Below, one piece after another: positions 1 to 12,522 of a stretch of 64,000 nt of DNA. The stretch lies in NCBI GenBank assembly GCA_003013855.2, contig ML058477.1, forward strand, positions 4,774,001-4,838,000, in the 5' to 3' direction. The translations under genes and the position numbers were made by a program. This stretch comes from Liriodendron chinense. Lineage: Eukaryota > Streptophyta > Magnoliopsida > Magnoliales > Magnoliaceae. The notes beneath the pieces were generated by a model. The model saw only the letters and a list, made by a program, of their open reading frames with translations, did no database searches and was not told where the DNA came from. Positions within the stretch are counted from its first letter, which is position 1. Every line of letters begins with the position of its first letter.

Positions 1-407
1 ATGATTGTGAACTAGACCTTTTGGAAAGGGGAATGACCTATGCAATTGAGCATGCTCAGATCAGCCTACATTGAGTGAATCTTATGCACAGAACTTACAT
101 ATTACAGATTATTTGGTTTAACAGCTCTATCATCCGACTAGATAGACTTGAATGTCGATTCTAGTTGAGAGAAAGTGAGAAACCATAGCGAATTATGCAT
201 CTAAGGAGAGCTATAAGTGGATCCTTGATGCTCTAGTTATCTTTCCATTATCAGATTTTCTTTTTTATGTTCAAAACCAATTTCACAAACCTCTTAAGAT
301 TCTAGTTATTAGGATAATTTGAATTGTTTACTTCCTTCCCTGTGGATCGACCTCGGTCTTACCGAGATTATTACTACATCGCAACCCTACACTTGGGGAA
401 GCGAACA
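1..407 (+). mobile_element. 3' part of an Athila-type LTR, plus sense, cut by window edge
   Basis: The segment ends in GCGAACA at 407, the same 3' terminus as the other Athila-type LTRs here (compare the 5' LTR of the element at 48725-56292). It carries the two U5-side modules common to this group: AAGTGGATCCTTG at about 214-226 and CTGTGGATCGACCTCGG at about 341-357, followed by TTACCGAG and TACTACATCGC. It interrupts the reading frame of the minus-strand protease region right after 407, so it is an insertion into that element. The expected TSD would be ATTTT (408-412), but the other end lies outside the window. It could be a solo LTR or the end of a full element. Confidence 0.8.
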
Positions 408-1783
408 ATTTTCCTGGGTATTGATATTGCAAGTATGGATCATCCCAGGGTTGGCAGAGTTCGGTATGCATGATCCATAGAGGTGTGGAAATATGAATTG
501 ATTTCTCAACACAACAAAGTGTTGTTTCCACATCCTTCTCTTGGCTAACGTTATATGTCGATACCGACTCTGAAAGTGCGACTACATCCCCTATCACATC
601 AACATTCTTATTAAGAGAGTAGGTCACATCTTCTTCTAAGTGACTAGAGTAAAGAGTTGAAAGGGACACATCTTCCACAATAGAATTTATCATGTTTATT
701 TCGTGGACCTCTTCATCTTCATCCTCTTGCTGGTTGTCAATATTGAAAGCATTCAACAAAATCATCATATTGCCAAAAGACATTTGTATGACCCCACTCC
801 TACAATTGATGATAGCGTTTGATGTAGCTAGGAATGGGTGGCCAAGTATAACAGGAATTTGAGGGCCAATATTAACCATGGGTCGTGTGTCCAAGACAAT
901 AAAGTCCACCGGGTAGTAGACCTTGTCAACTTGGACAAGAACGTCCTCAATCACCCCTCTCGAAATACGAATCGATCAGTCAGCAAGTTGTAATGTGGTT
1001 TTGGTGGGTTTTAATTCACCTAAACCCAATTATTCATAGACTGAAAAGGGGATTAAGTTTACACTTGCCCCTAGATCGAGTAAAGCATGCTTCACCCGGT
1101 AGTCTCCAATTATGTATGATATTGTCAGGACTACCGGGATCTTTGTATTTCTTGGGCATCCCGTGATTTATAATGGCGCTTACATTTTCTGTCAAAAATG
1201 CCTTCTTTTGCACATGTATTTTTCTTTTTACTGTACAAAGATCCTTCAAAAACTTAGCATATGATGGTATTTGTTTAATAGCATCCAACATTGGGATGTT
1301 GATCTTGACTTGCTTAAAAACCTCTAAAAATTCCTGATATTTATCTTGAGGTTTGGTTGAAATCAAGCGTTGAGGGAATGAAGCAACGGGCCTATATTCT
1401 TTTAATGGCTCTTTTTCATTCACGGCGGTGCTAGGTCCATCATCCTTTTTGGAAGATACCGGATCATTAGGCGTTGAGGCCTTCACCGGGTCAAATTTTT
1501 CAATAGTTTTACCACTTCTAAGAGTGGTGATGGCCTTAATATGTTCCATGTTTTGGTTAGAGGAACTAGGCACACTTATTTTGCATTGTAATTTCAGATT
1601 AGGTAGGGGTTGGGCTGGAAGAATCCCTTCCCTTGTGTTTAAGCGAGCCTTGATCTCCTCCACCGAATTTTTAAGCTCAAGCATTATCGTATGGTTTGAT
1701 TGATTTATTTGAGCTTGACCTTCCATGAATGCTTTTAATGTATCCTCTATAGGCATTTGAGGTGGGGCCATAGGAAATTGCAT
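408..1783 (-). pseudogene. gag C-terminus plus aspartic protease region, Athila-like (broken)
   Basis: Minus-strand reading starts in the proline-rich linker (MAPPQMPIEDTLKAF) and continues through a basic region ending near 1150. It then needs a frame change to reach the retropepsin segment ALLDLGASVNLIPFSVYE at about 1095-1040, where DLGAS is the catalytic loop. An in-frame TAA follows SVYE, and another stop precedes the 954-408 block. That block contains the family-typical PVILGHPFLATSNAIINC stretch and ends at DDPYLQYQYPGKLF, where the inserted LTR starts. The protein would mature Gag/Pol. A length comparison with the sister element suggests only a few residues are lost at the cut. Two stops and one frameshift make it non-functional. 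Confidence 0.85.
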
Positions 1784-1900
1784 TGGGGGCCCCTTTAGAG
1801 GATTGCTTTGATTGTCCGTGGTTCCATTCGCCCAATTGAAGTTAGGATTGTTTCTCCAATTAGAATTGTACGTGTTTGGATTTGGAGTACTAAAAGGTCG

Positions 1901-3018
1901 TTAATAACTATTCAAAGCATTCGATTGTTCATATAAAAGTTGTTGAAATGCATAAATTGTTGGACAATCCGGCGTTTGATGCATATTAGAAGCACAAATA
2001 CCACAAATAGTTTCAATAGTCCCCCTTTGTTGGGTTGTGTCCACTTTCCTTATTTTCATCTCCTCGACCTTTCGTGTGAGATTAGCCACTCTAGAACCTA
2101 GATCATCTTTCTCATTTAAAACGTAAATTCCTCCCTGTTCCTTGGCTTGGGGTTGTTTTGAACTTGTCGGCTTAGATATATCCCATGATTGTGTGCTTTC
2201 AGCCAACATGTCAAAATAGTCCCAAGCTTCCTCTGTTTCCTTGTTATGAACTCTCCATTACACATCATCTCCACAAATTGGCGCATGGTTGAGTTTAATC
2301 CATCATAGAAGAAACTAATCAACCTCCACCGTTCATAGCCACGATGTGGGCATGCATTTAATAGCTCATTATACCTTTCCTAACATTGGAAAAAGGTTTC
2401 ATCTTCTTTTTGGGTGAAGTTCATTATGGCCCATCTTAGTGCATTGGTTCGATGAGTATGGAAGAATTTTTTTAGAAACTCCCGAGTCATCTCAGCCCAT
2501 GTCCCAATAGACCTTGGCCTTAAGGAATGTAGCCATGATTTGGCCTTCTCTTTCAAGGAAAAAGGGAATAATTTGAGTTTTATAGTATCCTTGGTTACAT
2601 TGTCATAGTTTATTGTGGCAATAACCTCTTCGAACTCCTCAATGTGTAGATAAGCGCTTTCAGAGTCAAGTCCATGGAATCTAGGAAGAAGTTGAATCAA
2701 CCCCGGTTTAAAATCGATATTTCCCACATTGTGAGGGAGAATTATGCAAGAGGGAGTACTCGTCCTAGCTGGTTGTAAATAGTCACATAAAGTTCTAGGT
2801 TGAGGTGCATTCCCCACTTCATTCTCATCCAATTCAGTAAAGTTTTGGGCTTGATTTTGATGTTGATTAGCCCCTTGATTTGTTTGATTTTCAGCCATCT
2901 CTCTAGTAATTTCAAGAAGATTTTGACGTTTTCTAGCACGAGGCTCTCTATCAATCCCTTTAACAATTACTCCGTCACTCAATAATCTCCGAGTGTGATC
3001 ACGAACCCACTTGAGCAT
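1901..3018 (-). pseudogene. gag: gag (capsid and zinc knuckle), Athila-like (broken)
   Basis: The frame opens with an ATG at 3018 (MLKWVRDHTRRLL). The retrotransposon gag core is LKLFPFSLKEKAKSWL then TREFLKKFF, followed by NFTQKEDETFFQC and an in-frame TAG (about 2377-2379). The same frame resumes (ERYNELLNACPHRGYE) and shifts near 2245 into AWDYFDMLAESTQ. It then reaches a CCHC-like knuckle CGICASNMHQTPDC (CX2CX4HX4C) around 2000. A TAA at 1898-1900 separates it from the next block in the same frame. The product would be the particle-forming Gag. One frameshift and two stops disable it. The alignment partner is the gag at 53235-54600. Confidence 0.85.
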
Positions 3019-3271
3019 GAACCACTCAACACAATCCTAAAATCTAATCCTAATTCTAAGAACAAAAATCTAAAATTATCTATAGCAAGAGGGTTAGAAG
3101 GATAGAACCTGAATTATAGATCTATGTTAGAATCCTGCAAAATCAAAACAAACTAAGTTAGTATTCTGATATTAAAATATACCCTAAAAAGCGAAACAAA
3201 TCCTAAACCTATACTAACACAATCTCAACTAAAGGCTATCTCAAAAAATTTTAAAAATACCACATAGAAAT

Positions 3272-3288
3272 CCCCGACAGCGGCGTCA
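3272..3288 (-). other. Primer binding site of element A, tRNA-Asp type (degenerate)
   Basis: The plus strand reads CCCCGACAGCGGCGTCA, three mismatches from the 3' end of plant tRNA-Asp(GUC) plus CCA (CCCCGGCAACGGCGCCA). It lies six bases inside the 5' LTR end at 3295, as in the 54850-54866 site, and its position fixes the element as minus strand. Confidence 0.8.
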
Positions 3289-3294
3289 AAAACT

Positions 3295-4880
3295 TGTTCA
3301 TTCCCTAAGTATAGGGTTGTGAAGTAGTAATAATTTGGAAAGACCGACTATCGTTCCCACAGAGATTTATGTATGGGTATTCTCAGAATTTATCTAAAAC
3401 AACTAATAACTAAGATCCTATTAAGAACTAAAGCTGAAAAATAGTGATTTGGGTTTAAACAATGATTTATGAAAGGTAATATCAATCTAAAAGGGCACTA
3501 GAGAGCCAAGGATCCACTTTTGATAAGTTTCGATGCATCAACACAACTAGGTCTCTCACTACACAATCGGAATCGAATTCATATCTCTATCAGATCGAAA
3601 TATAGAGCGGTTCAATCAACAATTATCTAAAACAATTGCTTATTCATTGATTCGATTCCCACAATAATGCTCAGGCCTTGGGCACACTCAATTGTATAGG
3701 CCAAGCCTCTTTCCAATCTAGTTGAGATTTACAACCATAGCTTTCATCAAATCCTGTCACTAGACTTGACTATGACCAACGATTAGAACTCTAATTAAAT
3801 TAAAATCAATTAGCAAACAACTATTTCAGATTATAACAAAATATAAGAACTTTAGTTGAATGAGTTCCCACATGAAGATCGGGCCATTGTACACAAGGCA
3901 ATCAAAAGGTCTACCATGCACGGAGTCGATGATAGATTAATGAACTACACAAGCATAACCAATGCTCAAAAGATAAGCTACTAAATTTAGAATCACTAAG
4001 AATCACATAAGCCCGGAGTCATCAAGAGATCAAAGTAAAACTGAACTAGTATTTGATTCAAACTCATAGTAAACTAAATTCTTCAATTAAAACATAAAAA
4101 GGAAACCTAGGTTGTATCAATCCATAAAAAACAAATCAAAAGCTTCACCTCTTAGCCCTAGCTAAAAGGTTTTAGTTCATCTCTAACATCCTTGAGCTAA
4201 AAGCCTTAAAAACATAAAAACTACTAAAACTCGAAGAAAAACTAGGAAAACTTGAAGTAGAATCCGTCTCCTAAGCTTCCTTGATGATCCCCACATCCTA
4301 GCATGCCTGGGTATGAAGAGGAGAAGTCCTATTTATAGATTGGCGTGGAAGATTCCAGATTGCGCAAGGAATTACGCAATTGCGCAGAGAAAATCGGAGC
4401 TTCACGGACACTCTGTTACGCTGCCGACCGGTCGGACGACCGGTCTGAGCCTATGGACGACCGGTCGCACGACCAATCTCAAAAATGCAAAATCTGTCCA
4501 AAGAGTTTTCTTAAATTCCAACCCGCAGTTTTAATTCAAAGACTGGTCGTAAGACTGGTTTGAGCAGTGGACGACCGGTCATGAATGGTCCAGTGAGATT
4601 TGCAGTAGAGTCCCCTTCTGTTGAGTGTTCAAAACAGAAGTCTGCAGTGTATTCTTCTGCCTTCTTTTCTTCTCTCCTTTGCTTCTTTCTTCCACCCTTT
4701 CACGCTTGGTCTTGTGATCTTTAATGCTTGTAAATAGCCTCTTTAAGTCTTCAATTGATAAATCCTCTCTCTTATTCCTACAATCACAAATCCATGCATT
4801 AGATTAGGCTTTAAATCATCAAAACCATGCATAATGAGTGATGAATTGGGGTTAGAATATGCACAATTAAGAGCTCAACA
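3295..4880 (-). repeat. 5' LTR of element A (1586 bp)
   Basis: On the plus strand it begins TGTTCATTCC and ends GAGCTCAACA, giving TG...CA termini. In minus sense the U3 side is at higher coordinates. A TATAAATA box lies at 4330-4337 (minus) and a GACCGGTC palindrome cluster at 4426-4580. The U5 modules (GGATCCACTT at about 3510; a degenerate AAAGACCGACTATCG near 3340) are shared with the LTRs at 42086, 48725 and 54873. No second copy is visible in the window. Confidence 0.82.
4426..4580. repeat. GACCGGTC palindrome cluster upstream of the LTR TATA box
   Basis: The cluster has about four exact or near-exact GACCGGTC octamers (for example at 4426-4433) plus decayed copies such as GACTGGTC. 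It lies 89 bp upstream (minus sense) of the TATAAATA at 4330-4337. The decay pattern, C to T and G to A at CpG, fits methylation-driven deamination. Confidence 0.75.
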
Positions 4881-4885
4881 GTAGA

Positions 4886-5535
4886 CTACCATATTGTATT
4901 CTCATAGTCAAAACATTTATCAAGGTGATGCACATAAGTTGCCCATGATTGACCCATGAATGGGTTCTTATGGTTCTTCAAGTGGGCTATGTGCTCCTTT
5001 CAATCCATTGAGGTGGGGCACTTAAATTGCTCTTGGGGACCAATTTCCTTCCTATTCCCCATTTGTCCATGTACATGTGTAAAAAGATGAAAACATCTTA
5101 AATGAAGCTCATTGCTTTGATATGGAAAGTGAACTAAACCTAGGTCACACATGGACTTTGAAAAGGGATTTTTCATATGAAGCTTGATTCTTATCCCACT
5201 TTGATCTCATGGCACTTGAGTGCATTTGTTGTCCAAAATGTGTCCTTGGGTGGTGGATTTTCCTTACCTAAGGCATGGCATGCAACCCTCTTTAAGGTGG
5301 GCCTTGCTTTCTTTAATGGGCCCAACACATATCCTAGCTACACATGGATTTGGACATTGGATTTTTGCATTTGAATGTAAGTCCGAATCCTTGGGTTTCC
5401 TAGATAATGATTTAGATTTTAATGGGTAAAGAATAGGAGCTTACCTTGCCAAGCTTGTAGGATTTGAGGGCAGATGGCACGAGGGGGCGAAGAGCGGTTA
5501 ATGAGGATGACCCTGCCTTCATTGTTTGTCGCGGG
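4886..5535. other. Non-coding stretch between element A and the PMD pseudogene
   Basis: I find no convincing coding region, LTR end or tandem repeat here. It is AT-rich ordinary sequence and could be the upstream or 3'-end part of whichever element carries the PMD pseudogene that follows. Confidence 0.4.
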
Positions 5536-5619
5536 GACCATATGTGTTCTTTAGCTAAGGAACACCAACCTCTTCCTTCCATAAAAGGTCGGGGCACCCA
5601 AGACCTGTGGGATAACTAG

Positions 5620-6957
5620 GTGGAACAATCGCAGCCGATGCTTGAACGCATTCTGGACAACACTCCTTTCGCAGGCCTTCTTACATTATGTTTTCATAAC
5701 AATAATGCCAATTGCATTCTACTTGCAGCCCTTTGTGAGAGGTGGAGGGATGAGACCCACACCTTTCAACTTCCCTGTGGCGAATGGGGAATAACCCCCC
5801 TGGATATATATATGCAAATAGATTTTCTATTCCATGGGGAAGTTGTTCCCCATTCAGGCTCTCTTGCCCCATTACCTCCAATGACTGGATACGGCTTTTG
5901 GGAGTCATCCCAGCCGAGAGCGAGTTTCAGAGTAACCAAGTGAAACTGCAGTGGTTTCACAACACCTTCGCTGTTGTCATCCCTACTACCGAGCTGGAGG
6001 CCCTTCATAAAGCATGGGCTATGATCACTTACGCCTTCGGGTCATTCCTTTTCTGTCATGCAAATGAGAGGGTCGATCCTAGATTTCTTCGTTTGATTGA
6101 GGATCTTCACCATTCATATAATTGGAATGGGGCTATCTTGACTCGCATCTACCAGGGCTTGGATAAGACCTCTCGGAGTAGCAGGTCTTTCACAGGTTTC
6201 TGGCCTGTCTTGGAGGTATTCTCTTTAACCTTCCCTGGAGATGTTTGTCTTCTTTCTTCATCTGATCATTATGTTTGCCCTTGTGCAGACCTGTTTTTAT
6301 GATCATTTTGCTCACCTGTCATCGAGTATACGGGATGATGTTGAACCATCCTTGTATCGCTTCATGCATCGGCATCAGCAAAACCGTCAACAAAATTCTC
6401 GGGTGTCTACGAACAATTAGTGTGCTGAGATAGATGGATTGATTACCGAGGACGTAAGTATCTTCCTTTCCTTATCCATCGTTCTTCTCTGCGACTGATT
6501 GTGATGATTTCCTTTATTGTATTTTGCTCGGATGCCATATGCCAGCTTTCCCCTTTACTATACTCCTCAACGCGTGGAAGCGTATGATTCTTCGTGTCTT
6601 CAGATCATGCTCTCTAATGCCGAATCATTTCAATGGTACTTGGGCGAGAGATTACTTCGACAGATCATCGGGATGGCCCGAGTTCCTTGTTCTGCACCCC
6701 CTCCGGCTGCTCAGATTCCGGCTGATGCTATGGCCGATGCTCTCGAGGGTCAACTTGGATTTCGCTTCACGATCCCGAATCGTGACTATGATGAGTGGTA
6801 TTTGCTGTATGGACAGGGACATCTTCTTCCTTCACTCTACGTTCTAGGGGGTCGCCGCAGGTATGCTGGAGGACCAGTGACAGCTCCTCTGATGGACCTT
6901 CACCATTGGGAGCGGGAAGAGAGGAGGAATGATGATGATTATGTTGGTGATTTGTAG
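5620..6957 (+). pseudogene. Plant mobile domain (PMD, MAIN-like) pseudogene
   Basis: The opening block has the PMD signature LLAALCERWRDETHTFQLP followed by CGEWGITPLDIY. A frameshift near 5880 moves to the frame carrying LLGVIPAESEFQS, LQWFHNTFA and ITYAFGSFLFCHANERVD. Likely introns are GT-AG 6216-6288 and one starting with GTAAGT at 6454 and ending near 6545. An in-frame TAG falls at about 6418. The last block (LYYTPQRVEAYDSSCLQ... to 6957) ends in an acidic tail. PMD proteins occur as host genes and as passengers of gypsy and MULE elements. Here it sits antisense to the minus-strand Tat-like element that resumes at 39447, so I infer it was that element's antisense gene. The upstream frame stops at 5617-5619 and no clear start codon is visible. 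Intron limits are approximate. Confidence 0.7.
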
Positions 6958-8527
6958 CCTGCTTCTCTGAGGATGTATTCAGCTTGTTGATGTATGGCCT
7001 TCTGACATTTTTAAGGCCTTTTGCTTTGCTTTTGTATTAAAATCTTCTGAATGAAATACAACCCCTGTTTGGCCTCAAATTTCTTGACGATGCTTGGATG
7101 CTTTGATTTTCAACTCATTCTTTGATGCTTTGTGGAAGATACGATTCTAAACTACATAGATGATGACTTGAACGGTTCAGACTGCTTGATTGGCCATGTG
7201 GGCCCTTTCAGATTTCAGTTTTGCTTTAGAACACCTATCCTTGATACTTTGTGCGCCTAAGATGGCTTCCATGGTGCGGATGATGATCTGAGCGGTTTGG
7301 ATTGCTCTTTTTAGCCATGTGGCCCACTTAATGATTAGATCCTGGACTTCGGCCTTCTTTTTTATGATCAAACCCTTGATGTTGCTATTTGATGACCCAT
7401 GTAAGCTTTTCCATGGTTTGGATTATGATGATCTAGTCTTTGAATGGCTCAGATTGCTTGTGGGCCCTTCTTGATCGATTTTCCTTCTTTTTGACTTGAT
7501 GAGACCCATTTTGGTCTCAGTACTTCATGATTGGACTGGTGGGACACCTTTCAAGTGGTTTAGATCAGATTCGGTCAAAATCCGGAGTCGATTGGAGCTT
7601 TGGGGGGCCCTCAGGATGCCAACTGCTGACATGGACTGACAGTCTCACCTACCAGAGGCTGTGGGGCCAATCCCGCGGAGAGAGAAGGAGACCGTCCGTA
7701 CGGGCGGCCCTCAGGGGGGCGCCCAGACCTCTCCTCATGTGCGATTTGGGTTGACTCTGGTTCGAACATTCTCCTTTGCTCACTGCTCCTGTCCCCACAT
7801 TCCTTATACTGGAGAGTTCGATTCCAGCCATGAATCTCCTTTTCTCTTTGTCCTTTCTCTTCATCTTGTCCTCCTCTTGCTTTGTCCTTTCTCAAGCAAC
7901 CCTTGATGATGATTTGGGGGCCATTGAGGGGGAGGTTGGTGGGTCCCATGTTTCAGAAAATGAAGGGAGCTTTAATGATGGTGAGATGTTTTGATTGATG
8001 GTGTAGATGGAGCTTTGAATGAGGCCATTGATGGTGGATTAAGGGTGGTTGTTGGGGAAGCTTTGAATGCCCCCATTAATGGTGGGATTGCTGAAAATTC
8101 TAACTTGAATGGGGCATTGATCATGGGAGGAATGGATGGTATGGATGGGATGGGGAGATGGGTCATAGGTGGGGCTATACATCCTTGGGCATGGGCCGCA
8201 TCGATGATGTGATCAATGGTGATGATGGGGTCATGATGGACATAGATGGGCTGATCTCACGTTTAGAAAGTATGGATGGTTCAAATGATACCTTTGGCGG
8301 CTTGGATGCTCTAGATGACGGCCGAGATGTGCAGTATACTTGTTTGGGTGGACTTGATGTGATCATCAACGATGTCCCCTTGATGATAGACAGTGTGGAT
8401 GTCCCGATGATCCCTTCGACTGGATAGAGTGATGGTTAGATTCCTGACTTTATATTGGAGAGGACTGCAGGTCCAGATCTGACAATTGATTCTTCGATCG
8501 GGGTTGCCGAGGCCTTTTTTAACGGCG
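6958..8527. other. Non-coding region with imperfect repeats and GATGG-rich low complexity
   Basis: A near-polyadenylation AATGAAA lies at about 7049, just after the PMD stop. At 7140-7480 there are about three imperfect repeats, 120-140 bp apart, each containing a GATGATCTGAGCGGTTTGGA-like core and a GCCATGTGGGCCC-like core. From about 7890 to 8430 the plus strand is a low-complexity GGATGGTGATGG-rich run that opens in several frames; I take those frames as fortuitous. The region ends at the left LTR of element C. Confidence 0.5.
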
Positions 8528-9199
8528 TGTTGGGGCTCAAATTCGCACCCATTATAAAATAGTGTCCAGCGGTCCATCTACGATGATTTGGACCAACTTC
8601 GAGATTTGAAATGCCCGAAAAATGCCAGCGCAACCCTAACATGCGTATCCCCCCTCTTGTTGCCACATGCGCCCGTGCTCAATATCACATGCGGACCCGA
8701 TCAGATACCCAATTAACATGCTATAAATACCCCACTCACTTGCTGAACAGGGAACGGCTTCATTTTTGGAAAAGATCGCCAGAGTAAGGTAGAATTCCTC
8801 ATCGGAATCCTCACCGAAAACCCTCGCCGAAAAGGATTTTCTTCGCTGGATGCCTTCGTTGGGCCTACGCCGGAAAGGGATTTCTCCCACCGGAGTAAAA
8901 TGCAAAGGAGAGAGGAGAGAAAATTCTAAATTTTCTAAGTCCGTATAGGACATGCGCCCATGAGGAGGAGGCAGGCGCATGTGCTTTGCCATATGCGCCC
9001 ATATCACTCTCCCTTCCTCTCTCTTTCTTACTTTGCATGCACATGCGCCCAAGGCCACTTTTGGCTTGAAGAAAACTTGAAAATATACCAAGTCCGTATA
9101 GGACATATGCCCATGGGGGAGGGTAGGCGCATGTGGTACCTCACATGCGCCCATAGTTCCATTTCTCTCTCTCCTCCTTGAAATCAGGCACATGCACCG

Positions 9200-9231
<32 letters not shown>

Positions 9232-9323
9232 GGCACATGCACCCACCTCCAGTAACATACGCCCACCATGCAAGTGACATGCGCCCACCATGCAAGGGAC
9301 ATGTACCCACCACCTCTCCCATG
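8528..9323 (+). repeat. Left LTR of element C, first part
   Basis: Matches 32564-32824 plus 36907-37376 of the right LTR. It has a TATA box TATAAATA at 8722-8729, repeated ACATGCGCCCA-type motifs through 8940-9310, and a 28-base G run at 9201-9228. It is interrupted at 9323 by copia element D with TSD CCATG (9319-9323 and 23168-23172) and continues at 23168. Confidence 0.88.
9201..9228 (+). repeat. G homopolymer, 28 bases
   Basis: Uninterrupted G run in the left LTR of C. The right LTR has 24 Gs at the matching place (37308-37331). Run lengths this long are also prone to sequencing error. Confidence 0.9.
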
Positions 9324-10536
9324 TGAAATTGCGGTTTTACCGCTTGTAGAGATACTCAGAGATATGCCTAATGTCTTAGAGGGGGGGTGAATAGGACTTT
9401 TTGAATTTTCAATTACAATTTAAAAATAATCAAGTCAATCTTATCAACTAAGATTATCACAATAACATTCAAGGCAATTATATGATGAATTTGTAAGTAA
9501 AGACTATCATAGGCATTTCATCAAACAGTTACCATTCATGATTGACTAAACCATTCAACACATAGCAATCATTCAATATCACAATGCACAACGATTTATA
9601 GTGGTTCGGTTTCCCTACTTCACTCCCGTTTCACGATCTCAACCTAAGAGACCACCGGATTTCACTATAGTCGTGGTTTTAAATCAGGTTAACCATCAAC
9701 CTTAACATCCTTTGATCTAGGACCACGTTTACCATCCGCCGATGGCCCAATCCAGGGACTTGACAAGTTTGGATCTCAAACTCTCACCAATCCTAATCCA
9801 AGGACGGTCACGTACACTCCCGCCGAAGTTTTCCAATCCAGGGAATAGTGATTCAATAAATGGACTCTCAAATACTAGACATACCTAGACGATTGAGCCC
9901 CGATTCAATGCCTTTAATGAGTAGCTTCAGCTCCACGTGCTTCAGCTTCTCTTTATGCTCCCAAGATCAGCTACCAATGCAAATGATGTGATTATGATTA
10001 TGCCGGGTAGTTGGGAGAGAGTTGGTCAAGTTCCTCTTGCCTATTCAATGCAATGGTTATGAGGGAACTACCAAACTTCAACATTCAATGGCTATAAACG
10101 ACCTCATAAAGATATTTCGAAGGTAGGTCAGCCATGAATGTAGATCTTGAGTTCATACTTCAAACTGAGCTTTGAATACTCAATGACAAGCCATTAATGG
10201 CTAGGTTTGAATGATTAACTCAAGGGAGTTAAGAGTAAGGAGGGTAGGAGGATGTGAGTAAAGATTCTCTCTCTTAGCTTTTGAAGGGTGTTGAATGCAT
10301 ACCAAGAAAGACCACAAGTTATGGCTATATAAAGCCCCGAATGATGGCCCCAACGGATAAAAAATGGTCACGTCCGACCTGTCAAAGAGAGGTCTCAACC
10401 GGTCGGACGGACCGGTCGCATTTCACAAGTTTGGGCCACATCTGGGTCTGACCGACCAGTCAAGACCGATCGGCTGACCTCGCTAGGACTAACTGATATA
10501 TGCAGTCCGACCGGTCAAGACCGGTCGGCTGCCTAC

Positions 10537-12477
10537 TGAAATTGCGGTTTTACCGCTTGTAGAGATACTTGGAGATATGTCTATGGACCTAGAGGGGGGG
10601 TGAATAGGACCTTTTTTAAAATTCTTTTCGCCTACTTACACAATTCAACAAATATAACAAAGTAAGCAAGAACACTTAGGCTACCAAGCCTAGGTGGGTC
10701 CAATCACAAGACTAGCAAGAGTATAAGCAAGAAATAATCCTAGTCTAAGCATGCATAGGTAAAGAAAATATTCAACTAATTAAGCTTCTAACCTATGCAT
10801 CTTGTGTAGACTTATGAGAGTGGATCAATGAGCTCAAGTCTACACAAGTAGTGAAGGTACATCTTGTGTGAGGATGCCTAAAAAGTGCCTAGCATGCATT
10901 CCTATCAATCATTCATAATTAAGCAATTAAACTAACAATGCAAAGATAGAATGTGCTCAAGAACAATCACAAACACAAGGATGTATAGTGGTTCGACTAC
11001 GTGTCTACTCCACTCCCGGTTCAAGTACTCAACCCCTTTGAGCACACCAGCATTCACTATCGGAGGTTTTAAATGAGGTTCACCTCTCAACCTTTACACG
11101 GAGGTTTTATCGGTTCACCTCTCAACCGTATCCGGAGTTTTAGACATAGGCTAACTCTCAACCTTATCGCACGTTTACTCCCGTGTCGGAGGCTCCCCCT
11201 TGGAGACTTAGTTTAGGCCCGGCTAACGGGCCAAGGAACGACTAACGTCCCTAGGTCGAGTTCGAAAAACAAACTCTAGAATGGACTCTCAAATAAGACA
11301 ACCTACTTGTCGGATGAGCCCCTTGTTTAGCGCCGGATTGGGTTGCTGGATCTCCGCTCTCCCGTGCTTCAATCCGCTTCCCTTGCTCCCACGATCGTGT
11401 CGCCGTTGCGTCGCCAATGCCTCAGCCACATTCGATCAAACACCTTGTATGCGATGCCTTGAAATGCCCAAGGTGCTAGGAGGGTAGGTTTAAGAGCTCT
11501 ACAACTTAAAGGGAATGAGTTTCCTAGAGTCTCTTACCTACAACGATCTCATCTTCGAGTTTAGGACACGGATTTGCCAATCAAGAAGCTTCCTAACTCT
11601 AGAGATCAAGAGGGGATGAAGGTCATCTTCTTCATGAGCTTGGAATGCTCTAATCTTGTGTTAAAGCACAAGGAAGATGCCTTGCATAGGTCAAGGAATG
11701 AGCCTCAAAAGATCTCCTCCAATGGTGGCTTTACTTCCTCAAAAATCCCTTTTGCAATGCCCAAATACGGAGCTCTATATGTAGGAAAAGAGAGCCCCAA
11801 CGGTCAGAAAACGGGCATAAAACGGCTATAAGCCGACCTGTCCCGACCGGTCACGACCGGTCGGAGTCCCCTGCTGAAGAACCTCAAGTGCACAGGCCAC
11901 ATATATGGGCCGACCGGTCATGACCGGTCGGACCCCCTCACTGGACTGCCTTAACACTTCAGGCCGACCGGTCATGACCGGTCGGCGTCCCTTGCTGGAC
12001 ATGTGGACATGCCAGTCCGACCGGTCATGACCGGTCGGCCACTCTTGCTGGCCTCCCTAATTTGTGAAGGCCCACCGGTCTTGACCGGTCGGCTGGCCAT
12101 TGAGCATGCAGCAGGGCTGCTGGCCGACCGGTCATGACCGGTCGAACCAGCCTGGGTCCCCTCTTCAATGTGCTGAGTTCTTCATTCTTCAGCATGTAGT
12201 TTTAGGCCAAGGTTTGGTTGATCAAATGGGACACCTAGGGCCTATCTATGATGCCTAAAGGGTTCTAAATATGATCAAGGTCATCAAGGATACAAAGGGG
12301 ATAGGTTTTGGTCGAGGTTAAGGCACCAAGGCATCACTTTTACCTGAATCTTCTCCCTTGATGCGGTTGGACGTCTTGAGTCTTCAGTCTTCGTCTTCAT
12401 TGGGCTCACAAGACTCATGATTGTAAGTGATTGACAAACAAGGTGCACTAGTATGCCACGGAAAAAGTGCACTAACA
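10537..12477 (-). mobile_element. Solo LTR E (copia, Sirevirus-type), 1941 bp
   Basis: Bounded by TGAAATTGCGG and GTGCACTAACA, flanked by TSD CCTAC (10532-10536 and 12478-12482). It sits inside the 3' LTR of D, whose other LTR lacks it, which proves the insertion. It shares only short terminal and promoter-region identity with D's LTR, so it is a different subfamily. No internal coding sequence remains, as expected after LTR-LTR recombination. Confidence 0.93.
11836..12152. repeat. GACCGGTC double-palindrome array in solo LTR E
   Basis: Six units of the form CGACCGGTC-nn-TGACCGGTCGG or close variants, about 50-60 bp apart, upstream (minus sense) of a TATA-like TATAT at about 11775-11780. Each unit is a dyad that could fold into a hairpin. 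Confidence 0.85.
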
Positions 12478-12522
12478 CCTACTGGATTGAAACAGCATAG
12501 CTACTGGACAATTTTTGTTCTT

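Larger units (their letters stand above)
408..4880 (-). mobile_element. Athila-like Ty3/gypsy element A (partial, minus strand)
   Basis: In minus-strand order this element has a 5' LTR (3295-4880), a tRNA-Asp-type primer site (3272-3288), gag (about 3018-1901) and gag/protease (1783-408). It is then cut by an LTR in the opposite orientation (1-407). Any RT or integrase part would lie beyond the window. The gag and protease are close relatives of those in the 48725-56292 element. The base after the 5' LTR opens GTAGA (4881-4885), the putative TSD; its partner is not visible. Several stops and frameshifts show it is dead. Confidence 0.85.

Noticed and set aside
7600..8430. Several open frames in GATGG-rich DNA
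   Set aside because: Compositional; no conserved domain, frames overlap on both strands.
8636..9322. 228-codon open frame on the minus strand, with a polyproline run
   Set aside because: It is the LTR of C read across a poly-G run; the same sequence recurs in the right LTR and has no protein motif.
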